Source: Planctomycetota bacterium
GTDB lineage: Bacteria > Planctomycetota > Phycisphaerae > Sedimentisphaerales > Anaerohalosphaeraceae
Reading direction: 5' to 3'
Assembly: GCA_019456225.1 (NCBI GenBank)
Contig: VRUI01000011.1
Location: forward strand, 1-64,000
DNA: 64,000 bases
This document shows positions 17,076 to 27,200 of this stretch, in pieces (position 1 is the first letter of the stretch; each line of letters begins with the position of its first letter). The notes beneath the pieces are model-generated. The model saw nothing but the letters and a program-made list of their open reading frames with translations, searched no databases and had not been told where the DNA came from. A program made the position numbers and the translations under genes.

Positions 17076-20000
17076 TTAATGTTCTGGTGCTGCTGGTTTT
17101 GGCTTTTCTGATGGGTTTACGACATTGATCTTTTCAATGCCAGGTACATAGCCGCCTTTGTGATTAAAGTACAGGTTGCCGAAGTTGCCTTCATTGCCGG
17201 GATATGAGTAGAAGCTAAGATGCAGCCACCCTCCTTTTTGATATTTAAATGTTCTTGTGAATTCGCCCTGGCCCTTATTTATAGTTGGGCCCTGGTTGCA
17301 AGTTGTCTCGCCGTCAGTGGCATAGAGAAAGAGTTTTGCCTTGTCTTGCGATGTAAGTTTGTATTTGCCCTTGATCGTGTAAGAATGCCCCGGTATGATC
17401 TTTTCGCTTGTTCCGATGATTTCTGTGATCTCAATTGAATCGCCCGGCTGGAAGTCAGCTGTCGTATTGATTTGATTTGCTAACAATTTAATATTGCCCA
17501 TTGGTACACTTATAGCTGAGGATTTTGCCGATGCCTTGGGCTGGATCAGTTTCATATATAAGTCTGACACGCTGTTTCCTAATTCTCTTAACGCTTTAAG
17601 GTGTATTAATGCCAGTTCGATGTTCTTGTTCTTGACGGCAGTGTGGACCTTTTTGAATTGCTCGGTGCCGGCTACTACGGACGGTTCGTATTCGGTGGAT
17701 TTGGCGATTACCTGCATCTTTGGCCAAACCTCGTCGAGTGGTTTGCAAAGTTTCAATGCTTTGTCGGCATTGCCGTTGTCAAGGGCCTTGCCGAGCTGGT
17801 CGCAAGTACTCCCGATAGTCATAAACATACTGAAAAGCTTTCCCTTTTCTTCGCCGGTCAGATGCTTTGGTTTGGCCGCTTCAGTGGTTTCTGCGTTGAC
17901 GGAATTTTTCTTTTTGAAAGAAAATTTAGTATCGTCAGCTATTAGTATTAAATGGCCATTTTCAAGGTATATGTAGAGGTGATCTTCATCAAACACAAGT
18001 TTATTATTTTTGAAAACATAGCCCATCGTATCAATTTTTAATTTGCCGTCACTATGTGTAACTTCTGATACCATAGTTCCACCTGGTGTGAATGTTAATT
18101 GGCATGTCACCATATCTAATTTATTTTCGCCTTTTGCTTCCGTCATTTCCCATGTACCGAGATAGTCTTGCAGGTTATTTTTAGCGGTTTCTACGCTGCC
18201 GGACCTTTTCCTTTTGTAAATAAATCTGGATCCGTCGACCATGATTGTCATACGGTCATTTTTCAGCTCTATGTCGACAGAGTGGCCATTGTCACCCATG
18301 ATGAGCTTGTTGTTTTTGATAAGGTATTTGGTTTTGCTATTGTGGTACTTTCCCTTGTTGTCTGTGCCTTCTGATACCATCGTCCCATCAGGCCTGAACG
18401 TCATTTGGTTATACTTAACTTTGGAGCTTCTTTTTCCCTTAATTTCAACCATTTCCCAGACGCCCAGGATGGATTTATTTGTTACCTCGCCAACTGCGGC
18501 GGTGTTATCGCTTTTCCGGAATTCGATCTTTGCTCCGCCTTTATCGCCTTTTTCAACGGACAGGATCTTTATGTCGTACTTTTGGCCTTTAGCGGTTGTC
18601 AACTGGTATTGGCAGGGCGTTTGTTGTATGAAGTACCCATTGAAATAGCCGCGTTTGATGTCAGGCTGGGTTTCCTGTGGGCCTGAATCGCTCACAGTTT
18701 GCATCACCGCACCCCTCAGGCACAGCAGACATCCTTTGCCGCCGGCGTAGTCATAGGCGATGTCGCCTTTGCCCTGTTTGTCGAAATAGCGTCTGTCTCT
18801 TTCCATTAAGGCTGCAGAGAACATCTGTCCGGTTGCCAGGTCCAGTACGGTTTTTGCTCCTTTGGTCTCGAGGTCGGGCAGATCGGCTTTGACTGTTCCT
18901 CCGCATATCACACAATTTATCCCATCACAGAATACTCCATCACCATCAGGGTCAGTTAATCTTTCACGGGATTTCGCTACCATCGGGTTGAGATGTATAG
19001 CTAATTTTTTTGCTATTAGTTCATCAATGTTTCTATCCAATACCAGGTGCAGGTTAGATTTCCCTTTTCTTACGTAGCATTGGTGAAATCCACTTCTATA
19101 ATGGGTTTTGGAGAATGAACCATCTTCTTTAGTTCTGATTGGGCGTCCTGATCCGGCAAAGTCAAAATAGGCGTCTTTTATTGGTTTGCCGGTTTCCTGG
19201 TTTAATACCTTTCCGGATACCTCAATACGGGCGACCTGGTCGGTAACTGCATCTATTGTCAGTTGCTTCTCCTGGTTTTCGGAAAGTTCAATATCTCTGT
19301 ATTCGGTTGTATCTGAATTGCGAAAATATGCCTCAACGATATATTTGCCTGGTACCAGGTCCGAGAAATAATAACGTGCGTCTTTCGATTGATCTATTCG
19401 TCCGACTTGCTTTTTATCCTTATTTAAAAGCCTGACAGTACAGTCAGGTGGAGTGACTTTACCACGAATTTTAAGCGAAACCTTAACATCAAGGCAAGCC
19501 TTTTCAGCGTCAGCATCAAGACCAATTTTATCTTTGTCGGTCGGCTGCTTTGTTTTGGCAGTTTTCTTTTTGAAAATAAACTTGGATCCGTCGGCTATGA
19601 TTGTCATATGGTCATTTTTCAGCTTTTCCCGTATTTTTTGAACGTTTTCATCAGGCTTGAAACTTCCTTCAGAGATCGGTTCGTTAATGATTATATTTCT
19701 ATATGTTTGCGTATTTGTGTGTATGTTTTTGGAGGCCTTTTTGTTGCTGTCTGTGAATTGTTTCTTAATTTTGGCAATTTCTTCGTCGGTTATATCATTG
19801 CCCTTTCTTTTTATCGCTTGCTCAATGAGTTCTTCGACCTTGCCTCCTGAAACCTGTCTGTACTGGCGAACAAGGAAATGCTTCTTCGATATCCAGTAAG
19901 TGCAAGTCTGCGTGAGGTGTTTTCCGGTTATTACGTAACAGTCTACCCCTTCAACACGTTCATCCTGCAGCAGTGATCGCTCTCTTAGTTCTTTTAAACG

Positions 20001-23000
20001 ATTCATCGAGATGTCAAAGAATAGTGCGGGCTGTGCAGTAAATCGGCTTGCTGCGGTCAGGGCATGTGAGAATTTATCAAGCTGTCTGTGTTCGCCAAAC
20101 TGTAGAAGATGGCTGCCTTTGCCCATCGACCAGGCGTAACCTATTATGCTTGAGCGTAAGTTATGGTATGCATTCCATTCGATGCAATAACGATTCGGCT
20201 TTGCCATCTTTATTGTGTAAAAACTCTTAAGCGGTTTCTTCTTAATACTATGCAACACTTTATTGAAAATGTCATTTTTACCGTCATCGGGTCGTTTGAT
20301 CTCTGTACAAAGTTCACCGATAGCCTGGAATGTTTTCATCCCGGCATATCTGTCGATCACCTTTTGGGTAATATAAGCAGCCTCAGCCGAAGTGTCCTTG
20401 CCGCGGCGTTTTGAAAGGAAGTTTTCGCTTCGCGACTTCTGTTCTTCTTTTGGGTATAAGCGGTATCGGAGTTTGCAGGATGTTCTGGAGGTTTGCAAAA
20501 CAGTAAACTCATAGATATTTCCGTCATGAGAGGTCATTTTGAATGCGTCCGGCAGGGTTTTACTGATGACCTTAAATATCGGTTTGAATTGTTTGGATTC
20601 AGGCGTTTTAACGCCTAGCCAGCTTAGACCCTTGACCATCATAAGGGTCTCTTTGTTTGAAGCTTGTTCATACAGCAGGTAACTGCGGTCCGGGGTTTGC
20701 ATCATTTTCCGGAGCCACTGTTTATCCGATTCTTCATCTCTGTCAAGAAGCAACGGCACCAGTTCGTGCGTATCCAACGCAAGCATAGCCGGATTACCAG
20801 GGCTGTCCATATCCGGCAGGGTCAGTTCTTTCCATGCGGATGCATTTGTTGTGCTTTTTGTTTTTGCGATCTTGTATCGTATTTTAATATTTCGTTCACC
20901 AGTTGGGTCGAATTTGAGCATCTCAACGCCAACTATCTGAAGAATACCCATTTGGCCCTCTCTTGTGTAAAAGCCGTAAGTTACAGGCAGCTTGCCGGTT
21001 CCTTTCAAGTATACGACCGGCAAATCTTTTTCCATTGTCGTTTTAACAGGCGGCTTATTTCTTAAAGCATCGTATAACTGCTTCGTGCTAAACTGTGTCC
21101 ACGCTTTATTGTCAAGCTTTACGGCAACAGTGTCGATGCAGCCAAGCCCTCGGTATTTTAGCTCAACAGCGCAATCAATACCTTCGTTACGATACCATTT
21201 CAGTAAAGCCTTTGTTGAATTTTCACGAACGACCCATTGAGGCGGAGTAAAAGTGCGGTTTTGGTCCAGATCGAACCAAGGTTTTGACATATCAGATAAA
21301 TCCGGTTCGATTACCTGACCGAATTTCATGGATGGATTAAAGGGATCAGACACCTTGGGTTTGCCGGCAGGTAATTTTATCATCTGCCAGTCTGGTTTGG
21401 TTTGTTTTTGTCCGTTTTTGTCGATCATGTACAGTTGGTATTTCTTTGTTGTCCGGTCAAATGCGACGAGGAACCCTTCACCCCCGGCGTCCTTTCCTCC
21501 GCCATCCCAGAACTTTAAGCCCTCTGAAGATTCTTCTGCCTCATGGGACGGTCCGTAGAGATCTTTGAATATATAAACTGAACCCTTTTTCGTGATTTCT
21601 AATGCAGCTAAATTAGGATTTTGAGCGGTTGCATATCTTCCGATGAAATGATCAAAAGATGAAATGCCGCTCATTTGGTTGGCGTATTCTTTTAGAACTT
21701 TCTCCGGTACCGGCACAAACCACAGTCCGCTAATTTGTTTATTTTTGTTGTATACTACTTTTACGTCCAGCGGACCTTCTTTGAACTGGCAGGTTATGTA
21801 TATTATGTCCGACCACAGGTATTTGTCTGCGCGGGTGCCCAGTTTCTTTTCAAATGGGCCTGCGTCCTGGGTCGTTTCTTTCCATTTCTTTGCCAGTTTT
21901 TCTGGCGGCAGTGATCTTTTCATTGTTTTGTCGAAGCTATTGGCAGCCTGTTTGAATTGTCCCTCTATTAACTGATCAACAAAGGTGTTGGCACTCGCCT
22001 TTTTCTCCTCCAGCGAGGTTGTGTCTTTTGCGCTGGTAAGTGCGACTGCGCATAGCATTGCTATTACGATTGCTGCCAGTGCCGAAAATCTGTACGAGCC
22101 TTTTTTGTGTTTTGCGATCATTGTGATCCTCCTTTTCAGCTGTGAGCGGTCTTCCAGTATTCCGGCTAGTCCGGGGTTGTATGACGGCGTTGAGAAATTT
22201 TCGAGCAGGCTTACTATTGTTTTGCCGTACTCTTTTGGTTCTTCGTTTTGTATGGAGGTAAGTGCCAGTTGGTCGCATGCCAGCTCGCGGTCTGCGCGCA
22301 TCTTGTAGAAAGCAAACCATACCAGCGGATTGAACCAGTGGATCGTCTGGAGCAGTGCTGTCAGCCAGCCGAAGTAGATATCGCCGCGCTTGAGGTGGGC
22401 CAGTTCATGAAGGAATACGTGACGCAGCTGGGCCGGCGTTAGTTTTTCAAGCAAACCCTCAGGCAGCAGCAGCCTTGGCCGTATAAAACCGAATAGCGCC
22501 GGGCTGGATACTTTACCTGTCTCGACAACCGACAGGTATGTGTGCAGGTTCATCTGCGATTTGCAGTCTTCCAGAAGGTCGAGTATTTTGCTGTCGGTTA
22601 CCGGCCGCTGATGCGTTACGATCCTGGACAGGCGGATGTTGCCGAGCAATACGTACACAGCAAGCGCGACCGCCCCGATCAGCCAGCCCAGAGGCAGCAG
22701 GGCGATATAGTCTATCGGATCTGAGTGCACCGGATCCGGGGTGGTTGTGATTGCGGTTGGAGTTTGTTCAATCGGTGACACAGCGGTTACCTGCTCGTCG
22801 ACTGTTGCGGTAGGATACTCTATTACAGCGGTTTCTATTGGCGGTTGCGGTGTGTAGTCCGTTTTGCCGCCGTCAACCAGTGTTGTTTGCGGCGTTGGTG
22901 TGACTGCCGGTTGCGGTTCTGTTATCTCAGTCTGTTCGGTTACTGCGCCGACCAGGTTGAATATGCTCAGGGCGCTTTGCGGAGCGACGGGCATCAGCAT

Positions 23001-23165
23001 TCGTGCGATAACGAGCAGCCAGAGGTAATAGTGCCAGCGAGGGGCAAGCCTCTTTGACAGCAGAAATTTAACCGCGATGACAATGCAGACGATCACGCTT
23101 GCGTGAAGGGTGGTCGTTACCAGCCAGCGGAACATTGGGGCGATATCTAAAAGAAATGACAGCAT
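17076..23165 (-). CDS. Giant BlaR1-like M56 metallopeptidase sensor with mosaic extracytoplasmic tail
   Basis: A 2,029-residue membrane sensor whose first 400 residues resemble BlaR1/MecR1: four membrane segments (about 18-36, 44-60, 153-175, 359-378), zinc motif HELAH (253-257) and third ligand E294 in RELACDQ. In BlaR1 systems this peptidase triggers loss of the repressor BlaI. The rest is most likely extracytoplasmic: a DUF3887-like domain (about 388-480), a lipoprotein-sorting LolA-like stretch (about 925-1150), carboxypeptidase-regulatory-like beta domains (about 1210-1380), a cysteine-rich section (CVICGG), two lipocalin-like repeats (about 1565-1655 and 1660-1750) plus a partial third (about 1182), and a C-terminal beta-sandwich. 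BlaR1 itself is about 585 residues. The ATG at 23165 follows the blaI stop by one base and has GGGAGAG ahead. An earlier in-frame start at 23252 would overlap blaI. Confidence 0.87.
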   Translation of the reverse strand: MLSFLLDIAPMFRWLVTTTLHASVIVCIVIAVKFLLSKRLAPRWHYYLWLLVIARMLMPVAPQSALSIFNLVGAVTEQTEITEPQPAVTPTPQTTLVDGGKTDYTPQPPIETAVIEYPTATVDEQVTAVSPIEQTPTAITTTPDPVHSDPIDYIALLPLGWLIGAVALAVYVLLGNIRLSRIVTHQRPVTDSKILDLLEDCKSQMNLHTYLSVVETGKVSSPALFGFIRPRLLLPEGLLEKLTPAQLRHVFLHELAHLKRGDIYFGWLTALLQTIHWFNPLVWFAFYKMRADRELACDQLALTSIQNEEPKEYGKTIVSLLENFSTPSYNPGLAGILEDRSQLKRRITMIAKHKKGSYRFSALAAIVIAMLCAVALTSAKDTTSLEEKKASANTFVDQLIEGQFKQAANSFDKTMKRSLPPEKLAKKWKETTQDAGPFEKKLGTRADKYLWSDIIYITCQFKEGPLDVKVVYNKNKQISGLWFVPVPEKVLKEYANQMSGISSFDHFIGRYATAQNPNLAALEITKKGSVYIFKDLYGPSHEAEESSEGLKFWDGGGKDAGGEGFLVAFDRTTKKYQLYMIDKNGQKQTKPDWQMIKLPAGKPKVSDPFNPSMKFGQVIEPDLSDMSKPWFDLDQNRTFTPPQWVVRENSTKALLKWYRNEGIDCAVELKYRGLGCIDTVAVKLDNKAWTQFSTKQLYDALRNKPPVKTTMEKDLPVVYLKGTGKLPVTYGFYTREGQMGILQIVGVEMLKFDPTGERNIKIRYKIAKTKSTTNASAWKELTLPDMDSPGNPAMLALDTHELVPLLLDRDEESDKQWLRKMMQTPDRSYLLYEQASNKETLMMVKGLSWLGVKTPESKQFKPIFKVISKTLPDAFKMTSHDGNIYEFTVLQTSRTSCKLRYRLYPKEEQKSRSENFLSKRRGKDTSAEAAYITQKVIDRYAGMKTFQAIGELCTEIKRPDDGKNDIFNKVLHSIKKKPLKSFYTIKMAKPNRYCIEWNAYHNLRSSIIGYAWSMGKGSHLLQFGEHRQLDKFSHALTAASRFTAQPALFFDISMNRLKELRERSLLQDERVEGVDCYVITGKHLTQTCTYWISKKHFLVRQYRQVSGGKVEELIEQAIKRKGNDITDEEIAKIKKQFTDSNKKASKNIHTNTQTYRNIIINEPISEGSFKPDENVQKIREKLKNDHMTIIADGSKFIFKKKTAKTKQPTDKDKIGLDADAEKACLDVKVSLKIRGKVTPPDCTVRLLNKDKKQVGRIDQSKDARYYFSDLVPGKYIVEAYFRNSDTTEYRDIELSENQEKQLTIDAVTDQVARIEVSGKVLNQETGKPIKDAYFDFAGSGRPIRTKEDGSFSKTHYRSGFHQCYVRKGKSNLHLVLDRNIDELIAKKLAIHLNPMVAKSRERLTDPDGDGVFCDGINCVICGGTVKADLPDLETKGAKTVLDLATGQMFSAALMERDRRYFDKQGKGDIAYDYAGGKGCLLCLRGAVMQTVSDSGPQETQPDIKRGYFNGYFIQQTPCQYQLTTAKGQKYDIKILSVEKGDKGGAKIEFRKSDNTAAVGEVTNKSILGVWEMVEIKGKRSSKVKYNQMTFRPDGTMVSEGTDNKGKYHNSKTKYLIKNNKLIMGDNGHSVDIELKNDRMTIMVDGSRFIYKRKRSGSVETAKNNLQDYLGTWEMTEAKGENKLDMVTCQLTFTPGGTMVSEVTHSDGKLKIDTMGYVFKNNKLVFDEDHLYIYLENGHLILIADDTKFSFKKKNSVNAETTEAAKPKHLTGEEKGKLFSMFMTIGSTCDQLGKALDNGNADKALKLCKPLDEVWPKMQVIAKSTEYEPSVVAGTEQFKKVHTAVKNKNIELALIHLKALRELGNSVSDLYMKLIQPKASAKSSAISVPMGNIKLLANQINTTADFQPGDSIEITEIIGTSEKIIPGHSYTIKGKYKLTSQDKAKLFLYATDGETTCNQGPTINKGQGEFTRTFKYQKGGWLHLSFYSYPGNEGNFGNLYFNHKGGYVPGIEKINVVNPSEKPKPAAPEH

Positions 23166-23166
23166 T

Positions 23167-23544
23167 CTATTTCTCTCCCTTCTTGTCAAGGATACATTTA
23201 AGTTCGTCGATCTCTTCCTGTGACAGATTTTCTTCTTCGAGGAACGCCGCAAGCATCGGTTTGAGTGCGCCTGTCCGGATGCGGGTCATAAACGACCGCG
23301 TTTCCTGGCGAACACATTCTTCTTCCGTCAGCACAGGATAATACATGTACTGCCGGCCGGTCTTGTCAAAGCCGATAGCATCTTTTGCTGTAAGCCGGCT
23401 TATCAGCGTGCGAACCGTCTTAGGCTTCCAGGCGGTTTCGGCAGTGAGTTTTTCGACGATCTCGTTTGCCGTTACCGGTGATTTTTGCCAGAGGACCTTC
23501 ATAACCTGCCACTCTGCGTCTGAAATTTTTGGTCTGCTCTGCAT
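23167..23544 (-). CDS. blaI: BlaI/MecI/CopY-family transcriptional repressor
   Basis: A 125-residue winged-helix repressor with the BlaI start (ISDAEWQVMKVLWQKSPVTA) and recognition helix region (KPKTVRTLISRLTAKDAIGF), then a C-terminal dimerisation part. BlaI proteins bind TACA/TGTA dyads and are inactivated when the membrane peptidase BlaR1 is triggered. The BlaR1-like gene starts one base after this stop, so they form an operon. Two dyads lie directly upstream, indicating autoregulation. AGGAG precedes the ATG. The regulated output beyond this operon is unknown; no beta-lactamase gene lies nearby. Confidence 0.93.
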   Translation of the reverse strand: MQSRPKISDAEWQVMKVLWQKSPVTANEIVEKLTAETAWKPKTVRTLISRLTAKDAIGFDKTGRQYMYYPVLTEEECVRQETRSFMTRIRTGALKPMLAAFLEEENLSQEEIDELKCILDKKGEK

Positions 23545-23559
23545 ATTTGGCTCCTATAG

Positions 23560-23608
23560 ATTACAGTTGTAATATTAACAAGTATTACAGATGTAATCCA
23601 AAAGTCAA
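23560..23608 (-). promoter_or_regulatory. blaI promoter with two BlaI-type operator dyads
   Basis: Two nearly identical 14-bp palindromes, ATTACAGTTGTAAT (23560-23573) and ATTACAGATGTAAT (23584-23597), have centres 24 bp apart. Each holds the TACA-NN-TGTA core of BlaI/MecI operators. On the minus strand TTGACT (23608-23603) and TAATAC (23587-23582), 15 bases apart, form a plausible promoter with the distal dyad between them. The proximal dyad lies just before the ribosome site. Confidence 0.85.
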
Positions 23609-23793
23609 GAGAAATTTGTTTTTTTTAGAAAAAAGTCTTGAATACTGCGTTTTTGGTGTTGTTAGCTGCTATCTGCTAGTGTCTTTTTTTAGTGGTTGAC
23701 TGTTTGGGTTGTCTTGTTTATTATATCTGCTTCTATTTTATGCGTTTTTGCGTTTATTTGCTTGTTTTTTGACATAATTACTGAAAGAGACTG

Positions 23794-26328
23794 ATGGACG
23801 AACCTAAAGGTATTTATAATTTTAATGTTATTGAAAAGAAGTGGCAGGGCGTCTGGGAATCCGAAAAGACCTTCGCAGCCGGTTCTTCCGATGACAGCCG
23901 GCCTAAATACTATATTCTTGACATGTTCCCTTACCCCAGCGGGGCGGGTTTGCATGTCGGTCATCCGGAAGGATATACGGCCAGCGATATACTTTCCCGC
24001 TATAAACGCATGAAGGGTTTCAACGTCCTGCATCCTATCGGCTGGGACGCGTTTGGCCTGCCCGCAGAACAATACGCCGTTCAGACCGGGACCCATCCGG
24101 CGCAGACGACACAAAAGAATATCGATAATATGCGGCGACAGATCAAGTCGCTCGGGTTCAGTTATGACTGGGACAGGCAGGTTGACACTACCGATCCAAA
24201 CTATGTTAAGTGGACGCAGTGGATTTTCCTTAAATTCTATAACAGCTATTTCGATGAGGCCGCCCAGAAGGCCAAACCGATTGAAGAACTGCCGATCCCC
24301 GAGGGGCTTAGCGAAGTTGAGAAGACTGAGTATATTGACAACCATCGCCTGGCTTATGAGCACGAGGCTCCTGTTAACTGGTGTCCTGAGCTTGGTACTG
24401 TTTTGGCTAACGAAGAAGTTGTCGGCGGGGTTAGTGAACGCGGCGGACATCCGGTTGTTCGCAGGCCGATGCGGCAGTGGATGCTTAGGATCACTAAGTA
24501 TTGCGAGCGTTTGCTTGCAGGGCTTGACGGGCTTGACTGGTCTTCTTCTATTAAGAAGCTCCAGCATGACTGGATCGGCAAGAGCATCGGAGCAGAGGTC
24601 GATTTTCAGATCGACGGTTTTGATGATAAGATACGGGTGTTCACTACCCGTCCGGATACGCTGTTTGGGGCGACGTATATGGTGCTTGCCCCCGAGCATC
24701 CGCTTGTCGAAAAGATCACTACAGATGATAACAAAGCCGCTGTCGACGCTTATGTAGAGGCTGCGTCCAAAAAGAGCGATCTTGACCGCACCGACCTTGC
24801 AAAGGGTAAGAGCGGCCAGTTTACCGGCACCTGTGCGGTTAATCCGGTCAACGGCGATAAGATCCCTATCTGGATCAGTGACTATGTTTTGATCAGCTAT
24901 GGGACCGGTGCGATCATGGCTGTCCCTGCCCATGACGAGCGTGACTATGAGTTTGCTACGACTTTCAACTTGCCGATTATAGAGGTTGTTAAACCTGACG
25001 AGCCGGTTGAGGGCTGTTTCAGCGGTAATGGCACGGCGGTCAATTCCGGCCAGTTTGACGGATTGCGTACGCCAGAGTTTAAAGAGAAGATCGCTGACTG
25101 GCTATCCGAAAAAGGCCTCGGCGAAAAGGCTGTTAATTTCAAACTCCGCGACTGGTTGTTCAGCCGGCAGCGGTATTGGGGCGAACCGTTCCCGATCATC
25201 CATGCCGAAGACGGCCGGCGTATAGCACTTACAGAAGACGATCTTCCGCTGCGGTTGCCCGAGGTTGAAGACTACAAGCCCACCGGTACCGGTGAGCCTC
25301 CGCTTGCTAAGGTGACCGAATGGGTTAATGTGACTTTGCCCGATGGGACCAGGGGCAAGCGCGAGACCAATACAATGCCACAGTGGGCCGGAAGCTGCTG
25401 GTATTACCTGCGCTATACCGACCCGACCAATAACGACAAAGCGTTTGACCCGGCTAACGAGAAGTACTGGCTGCCGGTCGATGTCTATATCGGCGGCGCA
25501 GAGCATGCCGTCCTGCATTTGCTATATTCGCGGTTCTGGCACAAGCTGCTTTATGATCTCGGCTATGTCCAGGCACCAGAGCCATTCACCAAGCTGATTA
25601 ATCAGGGTATGATCCTCGGCGAGGACAATCAAAAGATGAGCAAGTCGCGCGGCAATGTTGTTAATCCTGACGATGTTGTTCATGATTTCGGTGCCGATTC
25701 ATTGCGGTTGTATGAGATGTTCATGGGCCCGCTGGAAGCTTCCAAACCCTGGAACATGTCCGGCGTTGAAGGCGTGTATCGCTTCCTCGGCAAGGTCTGG
25801 CGGGCGGTTATCGATGCCGATACAGGCGCGGTCGTCCCGGCGATTCAGGATGCAGAGCCAAGCGAAGAGACTTTGCGTTTGCTGCACCAGACCATCAAAA
25901 AGGTCGGCGGCGATGTCGAGGGATTCGCGTTTAATACGGCTATCAGCCAGATGATGATATGCATCAACCATATCGGCAAGCTCAAGGTTCGTCCGAGGTC
26001 GGTCGTAGAACAGTTTATCCAGATCGTTTCCCCGTTTGCGCCGCACATCTGCGAAGAACTCTGGGAAAAGCTCGGCCACACAGAACGGCTCGCATACCAT
26101 CCATGGCCAAAATTCGATCCAGAGCTAGTAAAAGAAAAAGAGATCGAGCTAGCCGTCCAGGTTCTCGGAAAGATCAAGGACCGCATAGTCGTAGCAGCCG
26201 ATGCCTCAGAAGAAGCCATAAAAGAAGCAGCACTAGCATCCGAAAAGGTACAGGCCGCCATCGAAGGCAAGACGATACGCAAGGTCATTGTGATCAAGTC
26301 GCGTCTGGTAAACATAGTAGCAAATTAG
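23794..26328 (+). CDS. leuS: Leucyl-tRNA synthetase
   Basis: Charges tRNA-Leu with leucine. The 844-residue protein has the class I HIGH motif as HVGH (54-57, in [11 protein letters not shown]), a CP1 editing domain with [13 protein letters not shown], and KMSKS at 614-618 ([12 protein letters not shown]), followed by the anticodon-binding and C-terminal domains. The length is normal. The ATG at 23794 lies about 250 bases from the divergent blaI gene. A large inverted repeat begins a few bases after the stop codon. Confidence 0.97.
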   Translation: MDEPKGIYNFNVIEKKWQGVWESEKTFAAGSSDDSRPKYYILDMFPYPSGAGLHVGHPEGYTASDILSRYKRMKGFNVLHPIGWDAFGLPAEQYAVQTGTHPAQTTQKNIDNMRRQIKSLGFSYDWDRQVDTTDPNYVKWTQWIFLKFYNSYFDEAAQKAKPIEELPIPEGLSEVEKTEYIDNHRLAYEHEAPVNWCPELGTVLANEEVVGGVSERGGHPVVRRPMRQWMLRITKYCERLLAGLDGLDWSSSIKKLQHDWIGKSIGAEVDFQIDGFDDKIRVFTTRPDTLFGATYMVLAPEHPLVEKITTDDNKAAVDAYVEAASKKSDLDRTDLAKGKSGQFTGTCAVNPVNGDKIPIWISDYVLISYGTGAIMAVPAHDERDYEFATTFNLPIIEVVKPDEPVEGCFSGNGTAVNSGQFDGLRTPEFKEKIADWLSEKGLGEKAVNFKLRDWLFSRQRYWGEPFPIIHAEDGRRIALTEDDLPLRLPEVEDYKPTGTGEPPLAKVTEWVNVTLPDGTRGKRETNTMPQWAGSCWYYLRYTDPTNNDKAFDPANEKYWLPVDVYIGGAEHAVLHLLYSRFWHKLLYDLGYVQAPEPFTKLINQGMILGEDNQKMSKSRGNVVNPDDVVHDFGADSLRLYEMFMGPLEASKPWNMSGVEGVYRFLGKVWRAVIDADTGAVVPAIQDAEPSEETLRLLHQTIKKVGGDVEGFAFNTAISQMMICINHIGKLKVRPRSVVEQFIQIVSPFAPHICEELWEKLGHTERLAYHPWPKFDPELVKEKEIELAVQVLGKIKDRIVVAADASEEAIKEAALASEKVQAAIEGKTIRKVIVIKSRLVNIVAN

Positions 26329-26332
26329 CCAT

Positions 26333-26535
26333 AAAAGCGCGGGAGCGCAAGGGCGTGTTGCCCAAATACTAAATTCTAATATCTAAATCCTAAACAAATT
26401 CAAAATGCAAATTACCAAAATCCAAAACCCCATTTGGGCGCCACCAGAAACGTTTTGAGCATTTGAATTTAGATATTAGTGCTTGTTTAGTATTTAGAAT
26501 TTAGTGCTTAGGGATTGGGCAACACGCCCGCAAGA
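26333..26535. repeat. Long inverted repeat after leuS
   Basis: The region opens with AAAAGCGCGGGAGCGCAAG (26333-26351), a motif also found directly after polA at 59797. A perfect 15-bp pair, GGGCGTGTTGCCCAA (26351-26365) and TTGGGCAACACGCCC (26515-26529), encloses AT-rich arms (words such as CTAAATTCTAATATC and their reverse complement). Most of the 180 bases could fold into one imperfect hairpin. It may be a nonautonomous mobile element or a large terminator. Confidence 0.7.
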
Positions 26536-26606
26536 TCCCCGATAAAACGCCAAGGATACATATTAACATCAAATGTCTTGAAGTGACCTGACATATTAAA
26601 CGAAAA

Positions 26607-26630
26607 CCGCCTTCGGCGGAGGCATTTTTT
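26607..26630 (+). promoter_or_regulatory. Pre-start hairpin overlapping the ribosome site
   Basis: Hairpin CCGCC-TTC-GGCGG (26607-26619) is followed by AGGCATTTTTT and the ATG at 26631. The presumed ribosome site GGAGG (26618-26622) starts inside the 3' arm, so folding would compete with ribosome binding. Confidence 0.6.
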
Positions 26631-27200
26631 ATGGATCATGAGATTGAATGTAAGATTAAAGTTGACTCGCACGCAGACGTTGTAGCGCGGCTTGGTGAGA
26701 TTGGCGCCGGGTTTGTTGGCAGCTTTTTGCTTCGAGACGCTTATTTTGATTTTGCCGGTGATGCGCTGAAGGTGGCTGATTGCGGGCTTAGGATTCGCCG
26801 GCAAATCGGAGATGATGGCGAAAAGGTGATCGTAACCTATAAAGGCCCGCGTCAGGATAATCCGTTTAAGTCCCGGCAGGAGGTGGAAACGTCAGTTGGA
26901 GAATTTGAGTTTATGTCTAAAATACTTCTTGCATTGGGGATGAAAACGAATATCGTTATAGAAAAGAAACGCGATCTCTGGCTGTATCGCGGTTGCGAAG
27001 TGTGTCTTGACGAGCTGCCTTTGCTTGGAACCTTTGTAGAGGTCGAAGGCGAAAATGCCGATAAGATCAGTGCGGTCTTGGAGGCTTTGTCGCTTTCGGG
27101 GCTCGAGCATATTGATGATGGCTATGCCAGGCTGGTCAGTGATAAACTAGAAGAGCTTGGAATTGAAGATAAAGAGGTGATCTTTACCGATGGAAATTAA
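26631..27200 (+). CDS. CYTH-domain protein (class IV adenylate cyclase/CyaB-like)
   Basis: A 189-residue CYTH fold protein. The family start EIECKIKVDS (4-13; canonical EIExK) is followed by paired basic and acidic strands (GLRIRRQIG, VIVTYKGPRQ, RQEVETSV, IEKKRDLWLY, VCLDELPLLGTFVEVEGE) that line the metal- and triphosphate-binding tunnel. Members act as class IV adenylate cyclase, thiamine triphosphatase or inorganic triphosphatase. The DELPxLGxFVEIE signature leans to the CyaB type, but the substrate cannot be fixed. It overlaps the next gene, a lipid-kinase homologue, by 11 bases. Confidence 0.87.
   Translation: MDHEIECKIKVDSHADVVARLGEIGAGFVGSFLLRDAYFDFAGDALKVADCGLRIRRQIGDDGEKVIVTYKGPRQDNPFKSRQEVETSVGEFEFMSKILLALGMKTNIVIEKKRDLWLYRGCEVCLDELPLLGTFVEVEGENADKISAVLEALSLSGLEHIDDGYARLVSDKLEELGIEDKEVIFTDGN

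Noticed and set aside
17039-17128. 29-codon hydrophobic frame on the plus strand (starts MFSDRFSRC)
   Set aside because: Overlaps the end of the BlaR1-like gene and has no continuation; may be a signal-peptide remnant but cannot be supported.
23689-24933. 414-codon minus-strand frame
   Set aside because: Shadow of leuS on the opposite strand; codon pattern and protein make no sense.
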